Positions 1 through 6,324 of a stretch of 64,000 bases of DNA are shown one piece after another. Every line of letters starts with the position of its first letter. Position 1 is the stretch's first letter. Origin of the DNA: Candidatus Methylacidiphilales bacterium (lineage in GTDB: Bacteria > Verrucomicrobiota > Verrucomicrobiia > Methylacidiphilales > CAZTYG01); assembly GCA_033875315.1 (NCBI GenBank), contig JANRJG010000038.1, positions 62,001 through 126,000 of the forward strand, given 5' to 3'. The notes under the pieces were generated by a model. The model saw only the letters and a list, made by a program, of their open reading frames with translations, did not search any database and was not told the origin of the DNA. Position numbers and translations under genes: made by a program.

Positions 1-1446
1 GTTACGAACGGCATGAAGCGCTCCTGAAGCCGGGCCCAGATAACCCTCACGAAGATACTCGTCAACCAGCGGCAGTAGTTCGTAACGCAGGCGGTCTCGT
101 AGCACTACATCATCGCTTGCAATGAAATAAGAGTGCCCTGGCATCAGCGCAAGTGCATCGTCGGGGGCAAACTCGAGAAACACATCGCACAATGCCTCAA
201 ACAGTTTCAGACCCATGTCGGTGCTAGTGGACTTTACGACCTCGCGATCGGGCATCATCGTGATGAAAGCGAACCTTCTGCGAATGGCGAGGTCCATGCG
301 TGCGACACTGCGATCCGCAGTGTTCATTGTGGCGAGGACAAACAGATTATTAGGTAGGCCGAATTCGTGCGCGCCGTCGATTTCATGGGGCAATCTTACC
401 ACCCGGGCCTCTTCCTGATGTCCGGCTTCAAAGAGATAGATTGCCTCACCGAGAACACGCCCGAGATCTGCGCGGTTGATCTCGTCGATTACAAGGAGAG
501 CGTCGCTTTCACCTGCTTTTTTCGCAGCCTCCATTAAGTGGCCAGCGCGCGTTTGGAATCGCAATGCTGCGTTGGCAACGTCGGGAGACAAGCCGGCGAC
601 AAAATCTTCGTATGTCGTCGAGGGGTGAAATTGGGTAATGACGCCGTTGTCAGCGAAGGCCTCTTTGAGGATCTGTTTCGCGATTCGCGACTTACCAGTT
701 CCAGGCGGGCCTTCAAGAACAACAAAACGACGGGATTTTAGCAGACGAGCAATCTCATCCTTTGACGGAGTCGCCAGCCATGCGCAGTGAAGGCTTGCAA
801 TGAACGATTGATATTCATCTTCAGCTGCCTTCAGAACCTCCCAACCTCGCTCATATGCGTAAAGATCCACGAAGGCCTGCACTACGCGCTTTGCGAGTTC
901 GGGGTTGTCCTTTGGCACCTCCGCCAAGCAGTAGAGCTCATTGCCGTATCTATCGAAAACCGACTTCCAAGCGGGCAACATGTCACTTACGACCTTTGGA
1001 ACGGGCATGCCCATTGTCGCTGGGTCCTGTCGTGCCCACGCGGTAACACCGAGGCTAACCAAGTGCTTCCGAAGACTCTCAATTCGACGGCGATGGCCGG
1101 GGCGTGTCAAAACACCTTCGTCTGGACTAAGGCCCTGCGTTCCTATCCCGAAGTCAATCAAACATCCCTCTGGGCGTGGAAACCAGACCAAACTCGTTCC
1201 TCCGTACGGACCGCTTGGTGGGTTTTCCGGATTTATAAAACCTGCATAGGCCACGTGCTCGGACTCAGCGCCATTTTTACCATACGCATTACGGATGAAT
1301 GGTGGACGTTCTTGGTCAAGATGTGATGCGGAGCGTTTGTGGAAACGAGTACCGAAGAGGCCTTTCATGGCCTCGCCGATGGCTTCGCTTTTTGTGTCTG
1401 AGCCCGCAGCTATCGCGTCTGCAAGGATTTGAAGTTGGTCGCTCAT
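1..1446 (-). CDS. McrB-type AAA+ GTPase, 3' end beyond left edge
   Basis: An uninterrupted minus-strand reading frame begins at an ATG at 1444-1446 and runs off the left edge (482 codons visible). It carries Walker A EGPPGTGKS (residues 245-253), Walker B LLVIDEINRADLG with the acidic pair at 321-322, and the MNTADRS element (374-380) typical of the McrB branch of AAA+ proteins. McrB proteins are the nucleotide-driven motor of modification-dependent (type IV) restriction and pair with an McrC nuclease. McrC would lie outside the window, so the system cannot be confirmed. The N-terminal ~230 residues should hold the target-sensing domain; I do not recognise its family. The next genes downstream in the window are toxin-antitoxin-like modules, which fits a defence or accessory island. 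The family call is firm; specificity is unknown. Confidence 0.85.
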   Translation of the reverse strand, partial: MSDQLQILADAIAAGSDTKSEAIGEAMKGLFGTRFHKRSASHLDQERPPFIRNAYGKNGAESEHVAYAGFINPENPPSGPYGGTSLVWFPRPEGCLIDFGIGTQGLSPDEGVLTRPGHRRRIESLRKHLVSLGVTAWARQDPATMGMPVPKVVSDMLPAWKSVFDRYGNELYCLAEVPKDNPELAKRVVQAFVDLYAYERGWEVLKAAEDEYQSFIASLHCAWLATPSKDEIARLLKSRRFVVLEGPPGTGKSRIAKQILKEAFADNGVITQFHPSTTYEDFVAGLSPDVANAALRFQTRAGHLMEAAKKAGESDALLVIDEINRADLGRVLGEAIYLFEAGHQEEARVVRLPHEIDGAHEFGLPNNLFVLATMNTADRSVARMDLAIRRRFAFITMMPDREVVKSTSTDMGLKLFEALCDVFLEFAPDDALALMPGHSYFIASDDVVLRDRLRYELLPLVDEYLREGYLGPASGALHAVRN

Positions 1447-1586
1447 TTTGATTTCATGTTGGTTAATTCACCAATGATAAACAGGGGTCACCACTTGATT
1501 TATGACATTATTAAACCATTAGTTCATTCCAAAGTTTGATTCCATTGGGTTGGAAATCTCTTCATTTTGGTTCTATCTTACTTTCC

Positions 1587-1991
1587 TCACTTGCCAATCC
1601 AGACAATCTTGACCTGCTTTTCGAGTGCTGCAAATTTTTTGTCGCCTGTCACAAGTCCCGCTTTTTTCTGTTTTGCCAGGGCTGCGGCAAAGGCATCGGC
1701 GAGACTCAGGCGGTTTTCAACTTTGAATGATGCGGCCGTATCGGCCAGGTCCCGTGATGTGGGAATAAACTCGATGGGCAGGGTTTCCAGCGATGCCGCT
1801 ACCTGATCCCAGGCATGCTCCCCGCTTTTCCGCCTAGTGATGTATTGCACTTCGGCATAGTTCACCTCGGACATCATCACGTTGGAACCGCGGCCTCCCG
1901 CTTTTTCCAAAATGGCCTGAACGGTATCCGCTCCTGGTTCGTTACGCAGATAAGCCAAGAGGGCATAGCTATCGAAAACCTGACCAGCCAT
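1587..1991 (-). CDS. vapC: VapC-like PIN-domain toxin
   Basis: This 134-residue protein has the PIN-domain layout: acidic residues at D7 (VFDSYALLAYL), E42 (SEVNYAEV), D99 (LSLADAF) and D117 (VTGDKKF) would form the metal-binding active site of a ribonuclease. VapC toxins cleave specific RNAs, often tRNA, and are silenced by the adjacent VapB. The ATG at 1989-1991 is chosen because it lies one base after the stop of the upstream antitoxin gene, implying translational coupling. Longer in-frame starts run into the antitoxin gene and add non-homologous sequence. Length and gene order (antitoxin first) match type II VapBC pairs. The target RNA cannot be read from the sequence. Confidence 0.88.
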   Translation of the reverse strand: MAGQVFDSYALLAYLRNEPGADTVQAILEKAGGRGSNVMMSEVNYAEVQYITRRKSGEHAWDQVAASLETLPIEFIPTSRDLADTAASFKVENRLSLADAFAAALAKQKKAGLVTGDKKFAALEKQVKIVWIGK

Positions 1992-1992
1992 C

Positions 1993-2259
1993 TTACTTGT
2001 CCTCCAAACGCATTTCTTCGCGTTTGTGTTCGGCCCACTCATCAGCCAGCGACTTCTGCCCCGGTTTACCGGCGATGATACCCCTCGCCTGTCGGATGGT
2101 AGCCGCAGTAATCGGCCGGAGCAGGATGCCATCTTCCGTGGCCGTGATGCTGGCCCGGGTTCCCTCTTCGATTTCAAGCCGGCGCCGAAGGGCCGAAGGA
2201 ATGACGATCTGGCCCTTGGTGGTGAACGTGACCAGATGGGCTTCGGGAACGGGCTTCAT
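1993..2259 (-). CDS. vapB: VapB-like AbrB/SpoVT-type antitoxin
   Basis: The 88-residue product starts with a swapped-hairpin AbrB DNA-binding domain (VTFTTKGQIVIPSALRRRL, residues 10-28), the standard N-terminus of one VapB class. The charged C-terminal tail (about residues 55-88) would wrap around the VapC PIN domain. Such antitoxins bind their own promoter and repress the operon with the toxin as co-repressor. The ATG at 2257-2259 is the only methionine that begins right at the AbrB fold. Its stop is separated by one base from the vapC start. Confidence 0.88.
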   Translation of the reverse strand: MKPVPEAHLVTFTTKGQIVIPSALRRRLEIEEGTRASITATEDGILLRPITAATIRQARGIIAGKPGQKSLADEWAEHKREEMRLEDK

Positions 2260-2582
2260 ATCCGGGTAGCTTACTTGGATGGTTTGTAAGAATCCACAGA
2301 AAAGTAAGACGTTGACGGGTTGGGGGAATTGACGATACGGAGGACGGAAGGAGGATCTTGGATTCAGGAGTGGGGAGCGGAAGGCTGAAACCTGAAATCG
2401 TAGATCCGTCCACCACGGCGGATTTACAACCGTGGCGGACCTGAGACCTAATTTGTAAAGGAGGGAGGAAACGGGGAGCCCGCCTTCGCAGGTAGCTTGG
2501 TCCTTCGCACGGAAGCTTCGTCCACACAAGACGTCGCGGCCTTCGCTTCGCTTCGGGGGGAACGCCGGTTATGCCGGCTGGC
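2260..2582. other. gene-free gap between vapB and the DUF2442 gene
   Basis: No credible gene is seen here on either strand. The right-hand two thirds hold the first copy of the repeat described at 2450-2564, then a short hairpin GCCGGTTATGCCGGC just before the end of the DUF2442 gene. The left part has an inverted pair around CACCACGGCGG / CCGTGGCGG near 2412-2439. The vapBC promoter should lie close to 2260-2330, but no clear -35/-10 pair is visible. Confidence 0.5.
2450..2564. repeat. interspersed repeat, copy 1
   Basis: About 115 bases starting near a GTAAAGGAG stretch and ending in CTTCGGGGGGAACG. The same blocks (AAACGGGGA, CCCGCCTTCG, TTGGTCCTTCGCACGGAAGC, ACAAGACGTCGCGGCC) recur at 3161-3307, and a shortened version recurs at 4021-4080. 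Each copy abuts one toxin-antitoxin-like module. It is rich in short self-complementary stretches. Confidence 0.7.
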
Positions 2583-2852
2583 TCAGGCAGGGGTCAGAGA
2601 TCTGGGGAAACGGCCTGTCACAGCATCGGCCACCCAGATATCCTCGTCCAATTCCTCCCAGCGCAAAGCCTGCCCCTGCACACGGAGTTTTACCGATTCC
2701 AGAAGTTCTTGCGGGGCGTGGGCCAGGAGAGGATACCGGGCCGCGGGAAAACTGACGATCCGTTGGTCTTCCAGTTCTAGGCATACCCGGCGGCCGTCGA
2801 TCCAGCATCGGACCGCTGTCACCTGAGGTTGATCTTGGGAAGAATTACCCAT
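2583..2852 (-). CDS. DUF2442-like small protein, putative antitoxin of the DUF4160 pair
   Basis: This 89-residue protein has the DUF2442 pattern: TAVRCWIDGRRVCLELEDQRIVSFP followed by a short leucine-rich helix and a conserved ELDEDIWVADAV segment near residues 67-78 (the family's EDISVEGL position). DUF2442 proteins are commonly encoded beside DUF4160 proteins, and the pair is predicted to be toxin-antitoxin-like; no biochemical role is established to my knowledge. The gene starts at 2852, overlapping the stop of the upstream DUF4160 gene by 8 bases, which argues for one coupled operon. The family match is by eye. Confidence 0.72.
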   Translation of the reverse strand: MGNSSQDQPQVTAVRCWIDGRRVCLELEDQRIVSFPAARYPLLAHAPQELLESVKLRVQGQALRWEELDEDIWVADAVTGRFPRSLTPA

Positions 2853-3078
2853 GGAATTTATGATAGGCCAGAAGCAGGGTTTCGCAATGTTCTTCCACGA
2901 GACGGGCGATCGCGGTCACTTCGTGGGACGGATAGCCCTGATTGGCAGCCAGAGAAACCGGCTTGAGCCAGAATTTCGCCTCCAGATCGCCCCGGGCCAC
3001 ATGGATGTGCGGGGGCTCGTTGGTTTCTCGGCTGTAAAAATGGAACCGATAGGGACCCACCCGGAGAACCGTTGGCAT
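2845..3078 (-). CDS. DUF4160 family protein
   Basis: The 77-residue product begins MPTVLRVGPYRFHFYSRE and contains NEPPHIHVARGDLEAKFWLKP (about 20-40), the hallmark PPHIHV block of DUF4160. The C-terminus carries a helix ending in a HKFHG tail, where most members have W/F-x-x-FH. It is first in a two-gene operon with the overlapping DUF2442 gene. The pair recurs in accessory regions and is suspected to be a toxin-antitoxin module. Which partner is toxic is not known from the sequence. Confidence 0.75.
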   Translation of the reverse strand: MPTVLRVGPYRFHFYSRETNEPPHIHVARGDLEAKFWLKPVSLAANQGYPSHEVTAIARLVEEHCETLLLAYHKFHG

Positions 3079-3160
3079 GCATCAGCCTAATCCAAAGTCG
3101 CCCCTACGTAAAAGCGGGAAGTGCATGAGGACAGACCTGACACTTGAAAATAGATACCTG

Positions 3161-3307
3161 ATTCGTAAAGGAGTGCGGATTCGGGATTTGGGATCTTGGG
3201 GGAAACGGGGAACCCGCCTTCGTCCGGCAACTGCCGGACTTGGTCCTTCGCACGGAAGCTAGGGCCCCACAAGACGTCGCGGCCTTCGCTTCGCTTCGGG
3301 GGGAACG
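3161..3307. repeat. interspersed repeat, copy 2
   Basis: Second copy of the repeat seen at 2450-2564, here about 147 bases. It includes an extra perfect hairpin GTCCGGCAACTGCCGGAC (3225-3242) followed directly by TTGGTCC, and the shared ACAAGACGTCGCGGCC block. It lies between the DUF4160 start and the DUF2283 gene end. Confidence 0.7.
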
Positions 3308-3369
3308 GTAAGCGAATAGTGGGTTTGGCAAAGAGCCAACAGCTAACGGCTAATAGCCAGAGACCATTT

Positions 3370-3579
3370 TCAGGCAGAGGCCAGGTCGGCTTCCAGGGGC
3401 TTCCCTTTTCTGAATTGGCTTACGCCCATGATGCTGAACCCGACGACGTGGCCCCGGTCATCCACCCGCTCCATCACGGCATCGTGGTTGGTTTCTTTCT
3501 CGTAGCCCGCAACATCGGAAAAACGGACTTCGAGGAAATCCGCCTCAGCGTCGAACCAGACTTTTAACTTTTCGGCCAT
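3370..3579 (-). CDS. DUF2283 family protein
   Basis: The 69-residue protein reads KVWFDAEADFLEVRFSD...NHDAVMERVDDRGHVVGFSIMGVSQF, the conserved D-x-E-x-D-x-L and D-x-x-G-x-V-x-G-x-x-I elements of DUF2283. Members are small beta-rich proteins often encoded downstream of a DUF4258-like or unnamed toxin-like gene. Here the upstream frame, when corrected for a one-base frameshift, overlaps this gene start by 16 bases (3564-3579), the usual coupled arrangement. Function is not established. Confidence 0.75.
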   Translation of the reverse strand: MAEKLKVWFDAEADFLEVRFSDVAGYEKETNHDAVMERVDDRGHVVGFSIMGVSQFRKGKPLEADLASA

Positions 3580-3874
3580 AAGGTTTCTCCAGCTTTGGGT
3601 TTATCGGTCAAATACGCGGTGACGACGAATGCATCATCAGGCAGGTATTTTACAACAACGCACAGCCATTTGCCATCCACAATTGTCCGGGCGTAAAACT
3701 CGTAAAACAAGCGCACGCGGCGTCCGAGCGGGAACGGCGCACGGTCAGGGGCTCGGTCAATACCCGCGCGATCTCCGCGCCCATTTCCTTCATTTCAGGG
3801 TGTTCCAATATGTGGGCCATCCGTTCATCGGTCAGCCTGACGGGTTGACCGAAGCAATCACGGATCGTTTTCAT
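3564..3874 (-). pseudogene. frameshifted partner of the DUF2283 gene
   Basis: From an ATG at 3872-3874 the frame reads MKTIRDCFGQPVRLTDERMAHILEHPEM and continues to about VRRSRSD near 3715. Continuing in that frame gives a short cysteine-rich tail that stops near 3650. Moving to the neighbouring frame at about 3710 restores a conserved-looking continuation, VRLFYEFYARTIVDGKWLC then VVVKYLPDDAFVVTAYLTD, ending at 3564 and overlapping the DUF2283 start. A single base has most likely been lost near 3710-3715. The restored protein of ~103 residues resembles a family often paired with DUF2283, whose name I am not certain of. A sequencing error would give the same picture. Confidence 0.65.
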
Positions 3875-3904
3875 CTTTTCCCCACCTGATGGATATGGAT
3901 GCAA

Positions 3905-4376
3905 AGGCCGGGGCTGAGGGCGGTGAACCTAAGGCCTGCTATGGCATCCATACCTGAATGTTAGCGGGCCTCACATGGAACGGGCAAGGGATGATCTTGC
4001 CATCCACCTACTTCACCCAGCGGATTCCCCGTCTTCGTCCAGACAAGACGGCGCGGCCTTCGCTTCGGGGGGGAACGGGGAAAGGAGGGATGGTTATTTG
4101 TGCTTCTTACTTCCCGTTCATTCTCCCGGCGGGGGCATCGGCTGCGTCCGCACAGGGGTGTCCCCGGCATATCCGCCCGTCGGCCGGGCCCGGGCCATTT
4201 ATGCTTGCCCGCATACGGGAAGCGTCTGTAATATCCTCCGCTCCATTCGTTCCGTAACAGGAGCTGGGTGGGCGTGATTTTCGGGGTAAAATTCTGGCTC
4301 TTGTGTTCTTTGGTGTGGCATGACATCGCAGAATACATCCTCAACCAGTTATCAAGTCCTTGATAATCAAGAGTTT
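3905..4376. other. gene-free stretch upstream of tRNA-Met
   Basis: No believable coding region is seen. It holds the shortened third repeat copy (4021-4080) and, near 4351-4364, a small palindrome ATCAAGTCCTTGAT about 12 bases before the tRNA. The tRNA promoter must lie in the right-hand part but no confident -35/-10 pair stands out. Confidence 0.45.
4021..4080. repeat. interspersed repeat, copy 3 (short)
   Basis: About 60 bases matching the right-hand half of the copies at 2450 and 3161: GTCTTCGTCCAGACAAGACG, then GCGCGGCCTTCGCTTCGGGG and GGAACGGGG. It lies upstream of the frameshifted gene at 3564-3874, so each of the three toxin-antitoxin-like modules has one copy on its 5' side. Confidence 0.6.
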
Positions 4377-4450
4377 GGCAGCGTAGCTCAGTGGTAGAGC
4401 AGGGGACTCATAAGCCCTTGGTCACAGGTTCAAATCCTGTCGCTGCTACC
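4377..4450 (+). tRNA. tRNA-Met (CAT anticodon)
   Basis: A full cloverleaf is visible: acceptor GGCAGCG (4377-4383) with CGCTGCT (4441-4447), D-arm GCTC/GAGC, anticodon loop CTCATAA (4407-4413) with CAT at 4409-4411, and T-arm ACAGG-TTCAAAT-CCTGT. CCA is not encoded; the sequence continues CCCCCC. The anticodon stem has one A-G mismatch next to the loop. CAT could be elongator Met or the Ile tRNA whose C34 is modified to lysidine; the acceptor and stem fit Met better, but this is not certain. The gene is directly followed by a GIY-YIG nuclease gene and by a copy of its own 3' part. Confidence 0.9.
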
Positions 4451-4460
4451 CCCCTTGGTT

Positions 4461-4706
4461 ATGGCTTGGGTTTACATCCTCAAAGGCAACAACGGCCGCC
4501 ATTACATCGGATCGACGGTCGATCTGGAGGCGCGGCTGGAACAACACCTCCGCGGCCATACCCACACCACAAAGCGATTGGGCCCGGAGTTGCAGATCCT
4601 GGCCTCGCGCGAATTTCCCACTTTGCCAGAAGCGCGAAGTTTTGAGCGATTTCTCAAAGCCAAGAAAAATCCCAGGCTAGCGCTACATCACCTGCAAAAC
4701 GGCTAG
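4461..4706 (+). CDS. small GIY-YIG nuclease, tRNA-Met-associated
   Basis: The 81-residue product is a stand-alone GIY-YIG domain: WVYILKGNNGRHYIGSTVDL at the N-terminus holds the paired Y-x-L and Y-I-G strands, followed by the helix arginine region RLEQHL and a C-terminal basic tail (RFLKAKKNPR). GIY-YIG domains cut DNA with one metal ion and occur in homing endonucleases, UvrC and the UPF0213/SLX1-like group. No DNA-binding accessory domain is present. The ATG at 4461 follows the tRNA 3' end by 10 bases, so the gene is probably read from the tRNA promoter. The TAG stop (4704-4706) lies within a copy of the tRNA D-arm. Confidence 0.85.
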   Translation: MAWVYILKGNNGRHYIGSTVDLEARLEQHLRGHTHTTKRLGPELQILASREFPTLPEARSFERFLKAKKNPRLALHHLQNG

Positions 4707-4762
4707 AGCAGCCCCGAAAGCTTTCGGGGTTGGTCACAGGTTCAAATCCTGTCGCTGCTACC
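4701..4762 (+). repeat. partial tRNA-Met copy with a hairpin replacing the anticodon arm
   Basis: The segment starts with a D-arm-like GGCTAGAGCAG, then a perfect hairpin CCCCGAAAG/CTTTCGGGG (4712-4729), then TTGGTCACAGG, the complete T-arm and the 3' acceptor strand identical to tRNA-Met (4419-4450). The anticodon stem-loop of the true tRNA is missing and there is no 5' acceptor strand, so it cannot be a functional tRNA. It ends the first GIY-YIG unit; sequence after it resumes like the sequence after the real tRNA. Confidence 0.85.
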
Positions 4763-4773
4763 CCCCCTTGGTT

Positions 4774-5111
4774 ATGGCTTATACCAAATTGAATTGAGTG
4801 GGCGTAAAAGTGCCTTACGGGAGGGCGAAGCTCCTGGCTCCCCCGTAAGCCTTCGGGGCTGAGCCGCCCTTGGAATAGAGACATCAAACCGGCTCGGCAG
4901 GAGCCTCGCCCTCCCGTTTATTCTGTCGTTCAGTCATTTTAACTTGGTATTAGGTTTACATACTCAAAGGCAGGAACGGCCGCCATTACATTGGCTCAAC
5001 GGTTGATATGAAGGCATGGCTGGAACAACACCTCCGCGGCCATACCCACACCACAAAGCGATTGGGCCCGGAGTTGCAGATCCTGGCCTCGCGCGAATTT
5101 CCCACTTTGCC
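4774..5111 (+). pseudogene. second, truncated GIY-YIG copy split by a MITE
   Basis: Bases 4774-4781 and 4953-5111 repeat 4461-4627, the first two thirds of the upstream GIY-YIG gene, at an offset of 313 bases, with ~90% identity by eye. The copy is split after eight bases by the 168-bp element at 4782-4949, and it breaks off at CCCACTTTGCC, short of the C-terminus. It is the remnant of a tandem second unit next to the leuB end. Confidence 0.85.
4782..4949. mobile_element. MITE-like element, copy 1 (168 bp)
   Basis: The ends are TACCAAATT and AACTTGGTA, with imperfect inverted similarity over ~27 bases. They are flanked by a direct TTA on both sides (4779-4781 and 4950-4952). The interior folds into a long palindrome, GGGAGGGCGAAGCTCCTG near 4819 against GGCAGGAGCCTCGCCCTCCC near 4915. 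There is no coding capacity. A 167-bp copy lies at 58148-58314 and shorter relatives at 15634-15779 and 9285-9399. The 3-bp T-N-A target duplication is known from the IS1031 group of the IS5 family, so that group is a candidate source of the transposase. Confidence 0.85.
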
Positions 5112-5143
5112 GGGAAAACAACTCTTCCCGTTCCGGATAGGCT

Positions 5144-6214
5144 CTAAAGCGCCCCGGCGATCGCCTCGCCCATGGCCTTGGTGCCGACTTTCTGGCAGCC
5201 CTCGGCCCAGATGTCGGCCGTGCGCACCCCGGAGGCGATGACTTTTCTCACCGCCGCCTGGATCGCCGCCGCCGCCTCGTGTTGCTTGAAGGTGTATTCC
5301 AGCATGAGGGCGATGGACAGGATCTGCGCGATGGGGTTGGCGATGCCTTTCCCGGCGATGTCGGGAGCCGTCCCGCCGCTCGGCTCGTAAAGGCCGAAGG
5401 CGCCCTCGGCCAGTGACGCACTGGGCAGCAATCCGAGCGAACCCGTGGCCGCCGCCACCTCGTCGCTCAGGATGTCGCCGAACATGTTCTCGCACAGCAT
5501 GACGTCGAATTGCCGCGGGTTCTTCATCACCTGCATGGCGGCGTTGTCGACATACATGAATTCCAACTGGATGCCGGGATAGTCGGCGGCGATGCGCTTG
5601 ACGGTCTTGCGCCACAGGAGGGAACTCTCCAGCACGTTGGCCTTGTCGATGAGGTGGACTTTCTTGGAACGGGTCCTGGCGGCCTCGAAGGCCACCCGGG
5701 TGGCGCGCTCGATCTCGTAGGTCTCATAAACCAGCGTATCGGTGGCTTTTTCCCCCCGCTCGGTCTTCTCGGTCTTTTTGGGCTGGCCGAAGTAGATCCC
5801 CCCGGTCAGCTCGCGCACGACCAGGATGTCGAATCCGCCGGGCATGAGTTCGTTCTTGATCGGCGAGGCCCCCACCAACTCGGGGTAGCAGATGGCCGGA
5901 CGGAGGTTGGCGTAAAGGCCGAAGATCTTGCGCAAAGGCAGGAGGGCGGCGCGCTCGGGTTGTTCGTTCGGGGGCAGCGACTCCCACTTGGGCCCGCCCA
6001 CCGATCCGAAGAGGATGGCCTCGTTGGCCCGGCACACCTCGACGGTCTTGTCCGGCAGCGCCCGGCCTTCCCGGTCGATGGCGATGCCCCCGACCAGGGC
6101 CTCGGTGAACCGGGGCCGGAGGGAAAACTTGGCCGATACTTTTTCAAAGACGGCCAGGGAGGCTTCCATGACTTCAGGACCAATGCCGTCGCCGCTCAAG
6201 ACTGCGATATTCAT
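5144..6214 (-). CDS. leuB: 3-isopropylmalate dehydrogenase
   Basis: LeuB oxidises and decarboxylates (2R,3S)-3-isopropylmalate with NAD+ to 2-oxoisocaproate, the third step of leucine synthesis in the cytosol. The 356 residues match family length. Visible signatures are the N-terminal IAVLSGDGIGPEVM, the substrate arginine region LRPAICYPEL, the catalytic lysine segment HLIDKANVL (near 190), MYVDNAAMQ, DILSDE, and the cofactor loop YEPSGGTAPDIAGKG (near 278-292). The ATG at 6212-6214 is the natural start. It stands alone here, divergent from the DUF1800 gene with ~110 bases between, and no leuA/C/D is nearby. Its 3' end faces the tRNA-associated GIY-YIG remnant. Confidence 0.96.
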   Translation of the reverse strand: MNIAVLSGDGIGPEVMEASLAVFEKVSAKFSLRPRFTEALVGGIAIDREGRALPDKTVEVCRANEAILFGSVGGPKWESLPPNEQPERAALLPLRKIFGLYANLRPAICYPELVGASPIKNELMPGGFDILVVRELTGGIYFGQPKKTEKTERGEKATDTLVYETYEIERATRVAFEAARTRSKKVHLIDKANVLESSLLWRKTVKRIAADYPGIQLEFMYVDNAAMQVMKNPRQFDVMLCENMFGDILSDEVAAATGSLGLLPSASLAEGAFGLYEPSGGTAPDIAGKGIANPIAQILSIALMLEYTFKQHEAAAAIQAAVRKVIASGVRTADIWAEGCQKVGTKAMGEAIAGAL

Positions 6215-6324
6215 AAGCAGAGATTAAACAGCCAACCCGTCCCGGGAGGCAACGGAAAAGGCGCGCCGGAGCCCCCGTCGCCGGACTTGGCGCAACTTTT
6301 TCCGGCCGGCCGGGTTGAACCCTT

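Noticed and set aside
2450-4080. Integron attC sites between toxin-antitoxin modules
   Set aside because: The repeats are cassette-like in position, but no GTTRRRY/RYYYAAC core pair was found and no integrase is visible.
4701-4762. A second functional tRNA-Met gene
   Set aside because: There is no 5' acceptor strand and no anticodon; an unrelated hairpin fills the slot.
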